Shown here piece after piece: positions 24,263 through 33,097 of a DNA stretch of 64,000 nt. This DNA comes from Paenibacillus sp. TCA20 (GTDB lineage Bacteria > Bacillota > Bacilli > Paenibacillales > Paenibacillaceae): positions 124,001 through 188,000 of the forward strand of contig NZ_BBIW01000011.1 in the NCBI RefSeq assembly GCF_000732325.1, read 5' to 3'. A program made the position numbers and the translations under genes. Numbering within the stretch: position 1 is the stretch's first letter; each line of letters begins with the position of its first letter. The notes under the pieces are model-generated. The model was not told the origin of the DNA. It saw nothing but the letters and a program-made list of their open reading frames with translations, and did not search any database.

Positions 24263-25333
24263 TTATTCAATTGTCTTCCGCTTGATATAGTATATAAAGA
24301 AATGCTGGAAGATCACCTTAAGCGCGGCAAATACAGGCACAGCTAGGACTAGACCGATCACTCCTGCCAGTTCTCCCCCGACAAGCAGCGCAAATATAAT
24401 CGTCAGCGGATGCAGATGAAGCGTTCTGCCAACCACTTGTGGGGACACCACATTGCTCTCTAGAATTTGACACAGGGTGTTCACGATGACGACAAACAGC
24501 ACCATTTTAAAGGAAATTGTAGATGCCATGACTACAGCCGGAGCAGCACCTAGAAAAGGACCCAGGTATGGGACAATATTAAACACACATACAACGCTCG
24601 CCAGAAGCAAGGCATACGGCATGCCAATGATCATATATCCAATGTAAGCAAATATACCGACAACGATGCATACGATAAACTGACCTCTTATATAATTACC
24701 GAGCGCCGTATCTATATCTTTTAAGAGCATGACAATGGATTTTCGCTGCGAACGCGGAAGATAGGAGACGACTGCTTTTTCCATGACATTAAAGTCCTTG
24801 AGCATGTAAAAAATCAGAAATGGAACGATAAATATATTGAAAATCGTATTGATCGTCGAGCCGATGTTATCCATAAAAGCCGAGATCCCTGTGGCCAAAC
24901 GATTCTCCATTTGATACAGCCAACCATTAATACCGGATCGTATCCCCGGAGGCATGAAACCATTGTTCATATTATTCATTAAACTTTGGGCATGCATATT
25001 GAGCTCAGGCAAGTGTTCATTCAGTTGCTCAAGCTGTTCAACAAACATCGGAATGACATTCATCAGAATCACGACAAAACAGGTGATAAAAACAGCGTAT
25101 ATGAGCAGCACCGCTATGCTTCTAGGCACTTTACGGCCTCCGAGCATACTAACGACAGGGTTTAGCACATAGGATACGATTAAGGCAACAATGAACGGCG
25201 CGAGTATAGCTTTGAAAAAATCGTATATATCAAGGAGCATTGGCCGAAGCAGCCAAATAAAATATAAAATGATAAGGGCAAGTAATATGAGCAATCCGTA
25301 TCGAAACAGCTTGCTGTTTTTTAAGTGCTCCAC
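24263..25333 (-). CDS. yrrI: AI-2E family membrane protein (YrrI-like)
   Basis: A 356-residue PerM/AI-2E exporter-family protein beside alaS, as yrrI is in B. subtilis. It has N-terminal helix pairs, a soluble loop around residues 100-165 and the conserved C-terminal VVGRTLHLHPLTIIFALLVGGELAGVIGLVLAVP block. AGGAGG lies eight bases before a GTG at 25333; the frame to 25387 has no such site. The transported substrate is unknown. Confidence 0.88.
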   Translation of the reverse strand: MEHLKNSKLFRYGLLILLALIILYFIWLLRPMLLDIYDFFKAILAPFIVALIVSYVLNPVVSMLGGRKVPRSIAVLLIYAVFITCFVVILMNVIPMFVEQLEQLNEHLPELNMHAQSLMNNMNNGFMPPGIRSGINGWLYQMENRLATGISAFMDNIGSTINTIFNIFIVPFLIFYMLKDFNVMEKAVVSYLPRSQRKSIVMLLKDIDTALGNYIRGQFIVCIVVGIFAYIGYMIIGMPYALLLASVVCVFNIVPYLGPFLGAAPAVVMASTISFKMVLFVVIVNTLCQILESNVVSPQVVGRTLHLHPLTIIFALLVGGELAGVIGLVLAVPVFAALKVIFQHFFIYYIKRKTIE

Positions 25334-25429
25334 ATCTGTCTCCTCCTCGGACGGGCTTATCCATGTAAGTATATGTAGGACCCTCACAATTTAATCCTGT
25401 ACTCGTCCAAGAGACTTAAAAGGCACAAC

Positions 25430-25487
25430 AAAAAAACGCTAACAGTATTTCCACTGGCTGAAATACGTTTAGCGTTTCATTTTTTCT
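25430..25487 (-). terminator. Terminator of the iscS-yrrD-zinc ribbon side
   Basis: Two stacked stems, AAACGCTAA/TTTAGCGTTT and GTATTTC/GAAATAC. The minus strand ends in seven T's, the plus strand in CATTTTTT. Confidence 0.85.
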
Positions 25488-25589
25488 AAATTTATCCCCT
25501 TCACATGAACCGACAGCTATGTATCCTTCTTCTAGAAGTCATGACTAGCGCGTGTTAGACCGTGCATAGAGGAAGTTGTTGGTAATAAG

Positions 25590-25808
25590 CTATTGTGATA
25601 TTTGTATGCCAGGATAATCCTGTGCCATCTCATCACCAAAGAATAGATCATCAAGCGAGCTCAGCGTTCCATCCTCTTCTACTTGATACACTGACATCTT
25701 ATCTCCGTTCACTGTCAGCTCAATAAAGCATCCCCAGCAATAAAATTGGTGTGAACCAATCTTTCCTATATCTTTGGAACTACAATTTGGACATTTCATT
25801 AACTTCAC
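25590..25808 (-). CDS. Small zinc-ribbon protein
   Basis: A 72-residue protein with an N-terminal zinc ribbon (CPNC at residues 6-9, CWGC at 24-27) followed by a short acidic tail (SLDDLFFGDEMAQDYPG). Function unknown. It lies between yrrI and yrrD with its own terminator downstream. An AGGTGAA ribosome binding site precedes the ATG. The paired CxxC motifs make it very likely to be a real gene. Confidence 0.75.
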   Translation of the reverse strand: MKLMKCPNCSSKDIGKIGSHQFYCWGCFIELTVNGDKMSVYQVEEDGTLSSLDDLFFGDEMAQDYPGIQISQ

Positions 25809-25890
25809 CTATCCGTTAGCAGAATATTAAACACTTAATACTGTCATAGCTTGAACTTAAGATCATATACTTGGTTACATATCCGCTCTC

Positions 25891-26421
25891 TTAATTCATT
25901 CTATACAGATGCTGCTCACTTGCAGTAGGAACGATAATGGCATGCTCGCCAAGCGTTATCTCTTCTACAAGAGGCAGCCATTTCCGGCCTTCCATCAAGT
26001 CAGTGACGAACCCGTCACTAATTTCGAGACTTATTATATGATTTCCCAATTCCTGGTCAAAATAAACATCGGTCACATGCCCGAGCATCAAGCCTTCCCT
26101 TGTAAGCACCGGCATATCTCTTAATTTATGATGACCTTTGGCGTAGCTATATTGTATGTCGTCAGCTTCCGTATGCCGGATCGCCTGTTGATTACGAATC
26201 ATTACTGCATCCTCGCCATAAGCGACGATGTCTCCCCATTCAATCGTTTTGACCTTGCCCGAAAAAAGGGCTCTACCGTCTAACTCGATTCCACAAATCT
26301 TCCAGTCCTCTGTAAGCAAAAAATCAACAATCTTGCCGATTTGTCTGCCGACCGTTATATCATAAACGGCTAGACCTATCATCTCTTGAAGTTTCATGTC
26401 TGCTTGGGGGTATCCCTTCAT
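25891..26421 (-). CDS. yrrD: PRC-barrel domain protein (YrrD-like)
   Basis: About 168-176 residues with two PRC-barrel units: residues ~10-80 (MIGLAVYDITVGRQIGKIVDFLL) and ~95-170 (LRDMPVLTREGLMLGHVTDVYFD). Function unknown; B. subtilis yrrD occupies the same neighbourhood. The first ATG abuts AAGGAG too closely, and Met9 (26397) fits the family N-terminus, so the start is uncertain by eight codons. Confidence 0.85.
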   Translation of the reverse strand: MKGYPQADMKLQEMIGLAVYDITVGRQIGKIVDFLLTEDWKICGIELDGRALFSGKVKTIEWGDIVAYGEDAVMIRNQQAIRHTEADDIQYSYAKGHHKLRDMPVLTREGLMLGHVTDVYFDQELGNHIISLEISDGFVTDLMEGRKWLPLVEEITLGEHAIIVPTASEQHLYRMN

Positions 26422-26519
26422 CTCCTTGAATTAGAATATGAGCAGCACGAGGTGCCGCTATATTCGGCCGATGACAACAGGACGCAAATTCCCTCCTTTG
26501 TCCGTATATATAGAAACCC

Positions 26520-27668
26520 TTAAGCTCTACTACGCAGCCGCTTAATAATGGTTCCAACTTTTTGAGCGGTATATACCAAATCTTTTTTAGTATTACCCAG
26601 CCCAAAACTGAATCGAATCGCAGAATCCATAATTTCTTCAGGTAATTGCATCGCCTCAAGTACATGAGACCGCGAGAGCGAGCCTGAGGTACATGCTGAG
26701 CCGCTTGCACAAGCTATACCTTCTACATCAAGATTCATGAGCATCGTCTCCGTTTTGACAGAAGGGAAGCTTACGTTAACGATGTGAGGAAGAACCTGTT
26801 CAGGATGACCATTCAACACGAATTCTCCTTCGCCGACTTCCTTGCTGAGCTCTTCAAGAAACACGCTTCGCAGTTCAAGATCGTGTGCGGTTCTATCTTC
26901 CATATGAGAAGCTGCCAGCTCCACTGCTGTGGCAAAACCAACAATCCCTGCCATATTCTCTGTACCCGCACGGCGTTTACGCTCCTGAAGTCCCCCGAAC
27001 GCGATCGGATTCAGCTTCACCTCACGGCGCAAATACAGCGCACCGACACCTTGAGGTCCGTTAATTTTGTGGGCAGAGAAGCTCATCATATCCACAGGCA
27101 ACGCATGCAGATTTATAGGAACAGAGCCGAGAGCCTGTACTGCATCGACATGAAATAACACACCATGCTCCCGTGCGATGCTTCCAATCTCTTCGATCGG
27201 CTGAATGGTCCCAACTTCGTTGTTGGCATACATCACGCTGATCAGAATCGTATCTGGTCTTATGGCCGATATCACATCATCCGTGCTGACAAGTCCATAG
27301 GAATCAACCGGAAGATAAGTAACCTCATAGCCCTCTTGTTCCAGCTGTTCAAAAGAATGAAGCACTGCGTGATGCTCAATGGAAGTGGTAATGATATGCT
27401 TTCCATTATTTTCATGGGCGGACAAGGCACCAAAAATAGCCAGGTTGTCACTCTCTGTCCCCCCTGACGTAAATATAAGCTCATCCGGAAAAGAGCCCAA
27501 AAAAGCCGCAATCTTATCCCGGGCACTGCTAACGGTACGCTTCGCGGCACGCCCGAAGGCATGCACGCTTGATGCGTTACCGAATTGACCAGTCATCACC
27601 TTAAGCATTGCTTCTGCAACTTCAGGATGCACAGGAGTGGATGCGGCATGATCCAAGTAGATATTCAT
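26520..27668 (-). CDS. iscS: Cysteine desulfurase (IscS/NifS family, YrvO)
   Basis: A 382-residue PLP enzyme that delivers persulfide sulfur, here most likely to MnmA for tRNA 2-thiolation. The N-terminal MNIYLDHAASTPVHPEV, the PLP lysine in SAHKINGPQG and the mobile-loop cysteine in ASGSACTSGS are visible. It follows cymR by 16 bases in the same operon, as in B. subtilis where the gene is yrvO; mnmA lies beyond cymR but on the other strand. Confidence 0.95.
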   Translation of the reverse strand: MNIYLDHAASTPVHPEVAEAMLKVMTGQFGNASSVHAFGRAAKRTVSSARDKIAAFLGSFPDELIFTSGGTESDNLAIFGALSAHENNGKHIITTSIEHHAVLHSFEQLEQEGYEVTYLPVDSYGLVSTDDVISAIRPDTILISVMYANNEVGTIQPIEEIGSIAREHGVLFHVDAVQALGSVPINLHALPVDMMSFSAHKINGPQGVGALYLRREVKLNPIAFGGLQERKRRAGTENMAGIVGFATAVELAASHMEDRTAHDLELRSVFLEELSKEVGEGEFVLNGHPEQVLPHIVNVSFPSVKTETMLMNLDVEGIACASGSACTSGSLSRSHVLEAMQLPEEIMDSAIRFSFGLGNTKKDLVYTAQKVGTIIKRLRSRA

Positions 27669-27684
27669 TTGAGTTTCACCCCGC

Positions 27685-28104
27685 TTAAATATAGAACATG
27701 TAGCTGTCTGATTCGGTATCCTCTTTATAGGAGATCAGATCTTGAAGTGTTGTAGAATCCAGCACCTCTGCAATACTGTTGCGGATGCGCATCCACAAGT
27801 CACGTTTGGCCGGATCATCTTCTTCTGTAAAATCAACCGGAGAAATTGGTCCTTCCAGCACCCGAATAACATCTCCTGCTGTGATCGTAATGGGCTCGCG
27901 TGCCAAAATATATCCGCCATATGCTCCGCGGATACTCTTAACAAGACCTGCATTGCGAAGAGGTGCGATGAGCTGCTCCAGATAATGCTCTGACAGCTGA
28001 TTCTTCTCTGCAATGCTCTTAAGTGAAGTCGGGCCCTCGCCAAATCGCCCGGACAGTTCCATCATAATTGTTAATCCGTAACGGCCTTTAGTAGATATCT
28101 TCAA
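27685..28104 (-). CDS. cymR: Rrf2-family regulator of cysteine metabolism, CymR
   Basis: A 139-residue winged-helix repressor. The N-terminus MKISTKGRYGLTIMMEL and the block SEHYLEQLIAPLRNAGLVKSIRGAYGGY closely match B. subtilis CymR, which works with CysK. There is no cysteine in the protein, so it is not an iron-sulfur IscR. Start is TTG with GAGGTG seven bases upstream; the longer frame (28119) lacks support. It is co-transcribed with iscS. Confidence 0.93.
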   Translation of the reverse strand: MKISTKGRYGLTIMMELSGRFGEGPTSLKSIAEKNQLSEHYLEQLIAPLRNAGLVKSIRGAYGGYILAREPITITAGDVIRVLEGPISPVDFTEEDDPAKRDLWMRIRNSIAEVLDSTTLQDLISYKEDTESDSYMFYI

Positions 28105-28443
28105 GTGTGTACACCTCATTGTTTAGTAATATTCTAAGGAACCAGTCCTATTTTGTAATTATGAGCTCGTTCGCCTCATTTAGAAGTTTTATATCGTAAT
28201 TAAATTCGGGCTTATGATCAGCATTGCCATATTTCACAGTATTCCGATCATAACCATTAAACAATGGTAACATAAACAGGACGTTTATGGGGAAAAAACA
28301 GTGACGATAATATTAAGAATTAGATGAAGCTTCTGACGATTCAGTTGCTCTATATCGTAATTGTTCGATTTACGTCGTAAGTTAGGGTATAGTGTGTTAA
28401 AATAAAACGCGTATTACAATTTTAGATAGAGATGGTGATGACG
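28105..28443. promoter_or_regulatory. Divergent control region of cymR-iscS and mnmA
   Basis: A 339-base region without a gene. It contains a direct repeat TATATCGTAATT at 28190-28201 and 28351-28362, one near each gene, and an inverted pair TTATGATC (28212-28219) / GATCATAA (28246-28253). Promoters must lie here, but I cannot place convincing -35/-10 pairs beyond a possible TAGAAT -10 for cymR. Confidence 0.5.
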
Positions 28444-29574
28444 ATGTCTAACGATAATCAAAACACCCGCGTCATCGTCGGCATGTCGGGAGGCGTTGAT
28501 TCCTCCGTCACAGCACTGCTGCTCAAACAGCAGGGTTACGACGTCATCGGTATTTTCATGAAAAACTGGGACGACACCGATGAATTCGGTCATTGTACGG
28601 CAGAAGATGATGCGGAAGATGTCCGCCGCGTCTGTGAACAGCTGGACATTCCTTACTATACAGTCAACTTCGAGAAGGAATACTTTGATAAAGTATTTTC
28701 ATATTTCCTAGATGAATATAAGTCCGGACGGACTCCTAATCCGGATGTCATGTGTAACCGTGAGATCAAATTCGGCGAATTTCTGAACAAGGCGCTCGAC
28801 CTTGGGGCCGACTATGTTGCTACAGGACATTATGCACGTCTGATTCAAGAGGACGGAACATACAAGCTGCTTCGGGGTGTAGATAATAACAAGGATCAAA
28901 CTTATTTCCTTAATGCACTGAATCAGGAGCAGCTGTCTAGAGCCATGTTCCCGATCGGTCATCTACCGAAGCCTGAGGTCCGCCGCATTGCGGAAGAAGC
29001 CGGTCTCTACACGGCCAAGAAGAAAGACAGCACGGGTGTATGCTTCATCGGTGAACGCAATTTCAAAGAATTCCTCTCTGGCTATCTGCCTGCCAAATCC
29101 GGCGATATGGTCGATATCGAGAGCGGAGAAATAAAGGGCCGTCACGATGGGCTCATGTATTATACGCTCGGTCAGCGTCAAGGTCTTGGCATCGGCGGCT
29201 CCGGCAATGGACAGCCTTGGTTTGTAGCAGATAAGGATTTAGAGAAAAACATTCTCTATGTTGTCCAAGGTGACAAGCATCCGAGCATGTACTCTACCGG
29301 ACTTATTGCTACAGGAGTAAACTGGATCGCGGGTAATGATCACGTACCAAATGCTCCTTATCACTGTACTGCCAAGTTTAGATATCGCCAGCCTGATCAA
29401 GGCGTGACTCTGACCTGGCGTGAAGACGGCACGGTACATGTCAAGTTTGATCAAGAGCAAAAAGCAATTACGCCAGGACAAGCTGTCGTATTTTATGACG
29501 GTGATGTATGTCTCGGCGGCGGTACAATTGATATCGTTGAGAAGGTTGCTGCAGCTGCAGGTTCACCTGCCTAA
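28444..29574 (+). CDS. mnmA: tRNA-specific 2-thiouridylase MnmA (TrmU)
   Basis: About 376 residues. It thiolates U34 of tRNA-Glu, -Gln and -Lys using sulfur relayed from the desulfurase. The PP-loop GMSGGVDSS is near residue 15, the first catalytic Cys is in PDVMCNREIKF and the second in STGVCFIGER. Three ATGs occur at 28432, 28438 and 28444; GGTGAT upstream favours the last. It is divergent from cymR-iscS, unlike the single-strand arrangement known from B. subtilis. Confidence 0.96.
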   Translation: MSNDNQNTRVIVGMSGGVDSSVTALLLKQQGYDVIGIFMKNWDDTDEFGHCTAEDDAEDVRRVCEQLDIPYYTVNFEKEYFDKVFSYFLDEYKSGRTPNPDVMCNREIKFGEFLNKALDLGADYVATGHYARLIQEDGTYKLLRGVDNNKDQTYFLNALNQEQLSRAMFPIGHLPKPEVRRIAEEAGLYTAKKKDSTGVCFIGERNFKEFLSGYLPAKSGDMVDIESGEIKGRHDGLMYYTLGQRQGLGIGGSGNGQPWFVADKDLEKNILYVVQGDKHPSMYSTGLIATGVNWIAGNDHVPNAPYHCTAKFRYRQPDQGVTLTWREDGTVHVKFDQEQKAITPGQAVVFYDGDVCLGGGTIDIVEKVAAAAGSPA

Positions 29575-29601
29575 GCGTGATCCCCAGATAAGCAGATGAG
29601 T

Positions 29602-29642
29602 AAAGCCATTCCTCATGTATTTCATGAAGAATGGCTTTTTTC
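29602..29642 (+). terminator. mnmA terminator
   Basis: AAAGCCATTC/GAATGGCTTT enclosing TCATG/CATGA, followed by TTTTTTCC. Confidence 0.93.
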
Positions 29643-29672
29643 CTGCTTTTTTTATAGGAATTATTAAAATTT

Positions 29673-30053
29673 TTAATTAACGATGAATGAAGTTAACCAC
29701 ATACCTGCGAATGCAGCAGCTATTCCCACGATTACAGAACTCATGACGTATAATGCTGCCTGTATACTTTTATCCGCTCTTATAAGCTGCATCGTCTCAT
29801 ACCCGAAGGTAGAAAATGTCGTATATGCTCCGCAAAATCCAATGCCGAGCACTGCCCACCCTAACGATGGCAATATGCCTTCCACGGTGAGCACATACAG
29901 GATCCCAAGCAGCAAGGATCCGCTGATATTAATCAACCAGGTCCCCCAAGGAAACGATGATCCTGCAGCGGCTGCCTTACGAGTGATGATTTTTCCAAGC
30001 GCATACCTGAGCATCGCGCCTGCCATGCCCCCTACTCCAGCAGCCCAGATCAT
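29673..30053 (-). CDS. crcB: CrcB/FluC fluoride channel, second subunit
   Basis: A 126-residue four-helix membrane protein. Family motifs are present: GAMLRYALG, LINISGSLLLG and GAYTTFSTFGYE (the Phe/Thr lining of the fluoride pore). AAGGAG lies eight bases before the ATG at 30053; the longer frame starts inside the neighbour. It overlaps the first crcB gene as ATGA. Paired crcB genes in Bacillales are thought to form a heterodimer. Confidence 0.93.
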   Translation of the reverse strand: MIWAAGVGGMAGAMLRYALGKIITRKAAAAGSSFPWGTWLINISGSLLLGILYVLTVEGILPSLGWAVLGIGFCGAYTTFSTFGYETMQLIRADKSIQAALYVMSSVIVGIAAAFAGMWLTSFIVN

Positions 30054-30454
30054 ATTGTGTTCTCCTTCCGTGTTGCCTTGCCTAACATCCATTTGCCCAA
30101 TCGCAATCCTAACTCACTCATGATGATTCCGATCGCTACACTCAGAACCACATACAATAATCCAAGGAACAGCTCACTCATGCCAGCTAATCGGACAACA
30201 TCCACCGTGAAGGTAGAGAACGTAGTAAAAGCACCGGTAAATCCGGTGCCAATACATAACCTCAGTTCGGGCCCCATACTCCATTTACCTGGAGTAACTG
30301 TGAAAAACCAGCCCAGAAAGAAGCAGCCTGCCATGTTAATCAGCCATATAGCCAGAGGAAATAAACCTTCTTCCGGTTGGATCAAATCTTGTACCCCATA
30401 CCGGGCTGCCGTTCCCACAAATCCGCCGATTCCGATGTAAATAAGCTCCTTCAT
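30050..30454 (-). CDS. crcB: CrcB/FluC fluoride channel, first subunit
   Basis: A 134-residue four-helix fluoride exporter subunit with GTAARYGV, LINMAGCFFLGW and GAFTTFSTFTVD. Its ATG overlaps the rarA stop by four bases and its own stop overlaps the next crcB start by four bases, so the three genes form a coupled unit. No fluoride riboswitch is visible upstream. Confidence 0.93.
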   Translation of the reverse strand: MKELIYIGIGGFVGTAARYGVQDLIQPEEGLFPLAIWLINMAGCFFLGWFFTVTPGKWSMGPELRLCIGTGFTGAFTTFSTFTVDVVRLAGMSELFLGLLYVVLSVAIGIIMSELGLRLGKWMLGKATRKENTI

Positions 30455-31773
30455 CCTCTTTGATTCCGGATTCTTCTCCGCTCCTGATTCAGCTTGATTT
30501 TGGATTCATTGCCTTGCTCCGTTGCCTCGTAGAAGATTTCATCCTGAATCTCCTTCGGCAAGTATTGCTGCTCTACATAATGCCCCGGATAATTGTGCGG
30601 ATATTTGTAACCCACATGTCCAAGCTGAACAGAGCCTTTGTAGTGTCCGTCTCTTAGATGGAGAGGCACTTCCGCCGATTTTAATTCATCCATCGTAGCC
30701 ATTGCTTTCGCTATAGCAGTGTACACTCGGTTGGACTTTGGACTCTCGACCGCGAACAGGATGGCCTGCGCAATGTTCAGCTTGGCCTCCGGCCAGCCGT
30801 TGTTGCGGTAAGCCTCAAGGGCAGATACAGCCTGTACCATCGCCTGTGGATTGGCAAGACCAATATCTTCGCTCGCCGCGGCAATGAGCCTGCGTATGAA
30901 CGTCATTGGATCCATCCCCAGCTTCTCCACCGCATACAAGAACCAGAAAAGTGCTGCGTCACTGGAGCCCCGAATGCTTTTGTGAAAAGCGGACAGTACA
31001 TCGTACTGTGTTGACTCATCCGCTTTGACGATGGGACGGCGAATCGATTCCTCGGCTACCGCAAGTGTAATATGAATGGTACCGTCTGACTCAGGCGGCG
31101 TCGTCAGCGCTGCCAGCTCCAATGCATTCAGCGCCCTTCTAATGTCTCCATTTGCCATGGAAGCGATATGAAGAAGGGCATCCTCATCCGCTTCCAGTTT
31201 CATATACCCGAGTCCTTTCTCTGAATCATGAAGAGCACGCCGCATGGCGAGGAGTGAATGCTCCTTGGTCAGTGATTCGAGCTGGAACAAGGTTGAACGG
31301 CTGAGCAAAGCTCCATTCACATAATGAAAGGGATTCTCTGTCGTTGCGCCGATGAAGATAATGGTTCCCTTCTCCACCGCGGGCAGCAAAGCATCCTGTC
31401 TAGAGCTGTTGAAACGGTGTACCTCATCCAGGAAGAGAATCGTCTTTGTGCCGTACATGGACTTATTATTTTGGGCCTGCTCGATGACCTCCCTCACGTC
31501 TTTGACGGAGGCATCGACTGCATTCAGCCGGACAAATTCCCCTTGGGTATGGTGAGAAATAATATGTGCGAGTGTCGTTTTGCCGCAGCCCGGAGGGCCG
31601 TACAGCAGGATGGATGAGACCTGATCTGCCTCAATCGCCCGTCTGAGCAGCTTCCCGGGTCCGACAATATGCTCCTGACCTATATATTCATCCAGGCTCT
31701 GCGGACGCATGCGATCAGCAAGCAGCCGTGCCTTCGGCTCCGCATCCTGGCTGTATGAGAATAAATCCATCAT
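30451..31773 (-). CDS. rarA: Replication-associated recombination protein RarA (MgsA, YrvN)
   Basis: A 440-residue AAA+ ATPase of the clamp-loader clade that acts at stalled replication forks with SSB. Walker A GPPGCGKTT (about residues 59-67), Walker B FLDEVHRF, sensor 1 IGATTENP and the C-terminal MgsA tetramerisation domain (LRDGHYKG, VGYKYPHNYPGHYV) are seen. It starts the rarA-crcB-crcB operon. Confidence 0.95.
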   Translation of the reverse strand: MMDLFSYSQDAEPKARLLADRMRPQSLDEYIGQEHIVGPGKLLRRAIEADQVSSILLYGPPGCGKTTLAHIISHHTQGEFVRLNAVDASVKDVREVIEQAQNNKSMYGTKTILFLDEVHRFNSSRQDALLPAVEKGTIIFIGATTENPFHYVNGALLSRSTLFQLESLTKEHSLLAMRRALHDSEKGLGYMKLEADEDALLHIASMANGDIRRALNALELAALTTPPESDGTIHITLAVAEESIRRPIVKADESTQYDVLSAFHKSIRGSSDAALFWFLYAVEKLGMDPMTFIRRLIAAASEDIGLANPQAMVQAVSALEAYRNNGWPEAKLNIAQAILFAVESPKSNRVYTAIAKAMATMDELKSAEVPLHLRDGHYKGSVQLGHVGYKYPHNYPGHYVEQQYLPKEIQDEIFYEATEQGNESKIKLNQERRRIRNQRG

Positions 31774-31802
31774 TTCACTTCCCTTAAGTTGTGCTTACCC
31801 TA

Positions 31803-31988
31803 TCATAACACATGTCCTTCCTGTTCCTGATTTAGGAGTGACACGCTAGTAATTTTAATCTTAGGTCCGTACTGTTTGCGGATGACTTTTCTCGCTTCGA
31901 TGGCGGTTCTGGCTTTGACAATGATTTCCTTGAACTCACTTTCTTCCGTATCAATGACAATCACGTATCTTCTCGCTCCGCATTTCAT
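31803..31988 (-). CDS. Small hypothetical protein
   Basis: A 61-residue protein (MKCGARRYVIVIDTEESEF...) predicted as a beta-alpha-beta fold with a Lys/Arg-rich helix (IIVKARTAIEARKVIRKQY). GGAGGT sits seven bases before the ATG at 31988, which is strong support for translation. I do not recognise the family. It lies upstream of rarA with a 29-base gap and could be co-transcribed with it. Confidence 0.65.
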   Translation of the reverse strand: MKCGARRYVIVIDTEESEFKEIIVKARTAIEARKVIRKQYGPKIKITSVSLLNQEQEGHVL

Positions 31989-32131
31989 AACTACCACCTC
32001 CATGAAGCTTTAAACTTCTCTTTTTCAAAAATTCGATTTATTCAATCCTAAATCCTTTATCGGAATTCATTATGGTAAAATCTAACTATACGGTTGTTCA
32101 ATACGTTCTCTCTAAATAGGGAGGTATGCAC

Positions 32132-32623
32132 ATGCTTAAACGAACGTCCGCGGCCAGTCTGCTTACGCTCACTCTGGTTATTTTCGGCGGAAGATTCTTC
32201 TTCACTTATAAACTGGACGGTCATATTTTGTATGCAGAGTATGCCATATGTCTGTTAGTCACTATCGGTGTGCTTCTGTATGGTCTTATCACGGAGCAGC
32301 GCAATTTGAAGAACAGAACTTATTCGAAGATGGAAATGGTGAAATGGTCTCGTGGTCACAAGGTCATCATTCTATGTTCAATCGTCATTATATTGCTGGG
32401 CAGCCATTTAATTTATTTGCAATTTCATCCTCCTGTGCCGACGACTGGACCTGTTGGAGATCTGCTGAATTCAAAACCAGATTGGTTTGATATAATGGTT
32501 CGTTTCTATATCATTACGGCTGCCGTCTTTACTGCTCTTCGTTCAACTCTTGTTATTCGTTCCTTCTCTCGTGCATTGGAGAATCAAAATGAGATTATTA
32601 AGGAGGATGCTGACCATCTCTAA
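32132..32623 (+). CDS. Four-helix membrane protein, tandem family member 1
   Basis: A 163-residue protein with four predicted helices (about residues 6-28, 34-53, 73-95, 117-140), a basic and acidic cytosolic loop between helices 2 and 3, and an outside loop with PDWFD before helix 4. GGGAGG lies seven bases before the ATG at 32132. Function unknown. It shares layout and motif positions with the next two genes. Confidence 0.7.
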   Translation: MLKRTSAASLLTLTLVIFGGRFFFTYKLDGHILYAEYAICLLVTIGVLLYGLITEQRNLKNRTYSKMEMVKWSRGHKVIILCSIVIILLGSHLIYLQFHPPVPTTGPVGDLLNSKPDWFDIMVRFYIITAAVFTALRSTLVIRSFSRALENQNEIIKEDADHL

Positions 32624-33065
32624 GAAAAACTTGGCTTTAATTATTAGTATCTTCTGCTTTGCTGCTGGACTGTTCAGTGTAACATTTTTGCAATCGGACG
32701 GTCCCTTATGGGATTTTCCAATTATTTTAATCGCGTTAGCCAGCTGTAGTTCATTCCTATGCTATTCCATTCTGGAGTTTCGTGAGCTGTTGAACGAGAG
32801 AGATGAGGACAAAATCAAAAAATTTAAATCCGGCACTTATTATACTTTAATTGTATCCATCGTCTGGCTCCTGCTGTATATACCCAGGCTTCAGGATGAT
32901 CTTACTCGAGAAGTGTTTGATGGAAGAGTAATGCCCATTGATTGGGACTCGGCACAGTTATATCTTCTGGGTATTATCTTTTTCTCATTGTTCCTGATAC
33001 GCTCGATCGCAGGACTACAGCTTCTGAAGAAGCTCAAGCAGAAGGATATCTCGAACATAGAGTAA
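32589..33065 (+). CDS. Four-helix membrane protein, tandem family member 2
   Basis: About 158 residues; four predicted helices separated by the cytosolic EFRELLNERDEDKIKKF loop and an outside loop with PIDWDSAQ. It overlaps the end of member 1 by 35 bases if the ATG at 32589 (GGAG seven bases upstream) is used; an ATG at 32607 directly after AAGGAGG is an alternative. Function unknown; probably translationally coupled to member 1. Confidence 0.7.
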   Translation: MRLLRRMLTISKKNLALIISIFCFAAGLFSVTFLQSDGPLWDFPIILIALASCSSFLCYSILEFRELLNERDEDKIKKFKSGTYYTLIVSIVWLLLYIPRLQDDLTREVFDGRVMPIDWDSAQLYLLGIIFFSLFLIRSIAGLQLLKKLKQKDISNIE

Positions 33066-33097
33066 ATCCCTAATTGAAATAGAAGAAGGAGAGCTGC

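Noticed and set aside
31774..32131. Fluoride riboswitch before rarA-crcB
   Set aside because: I could not find the conserved crcB-motif core; a small gene with a good ribosome binding site lies there instead.
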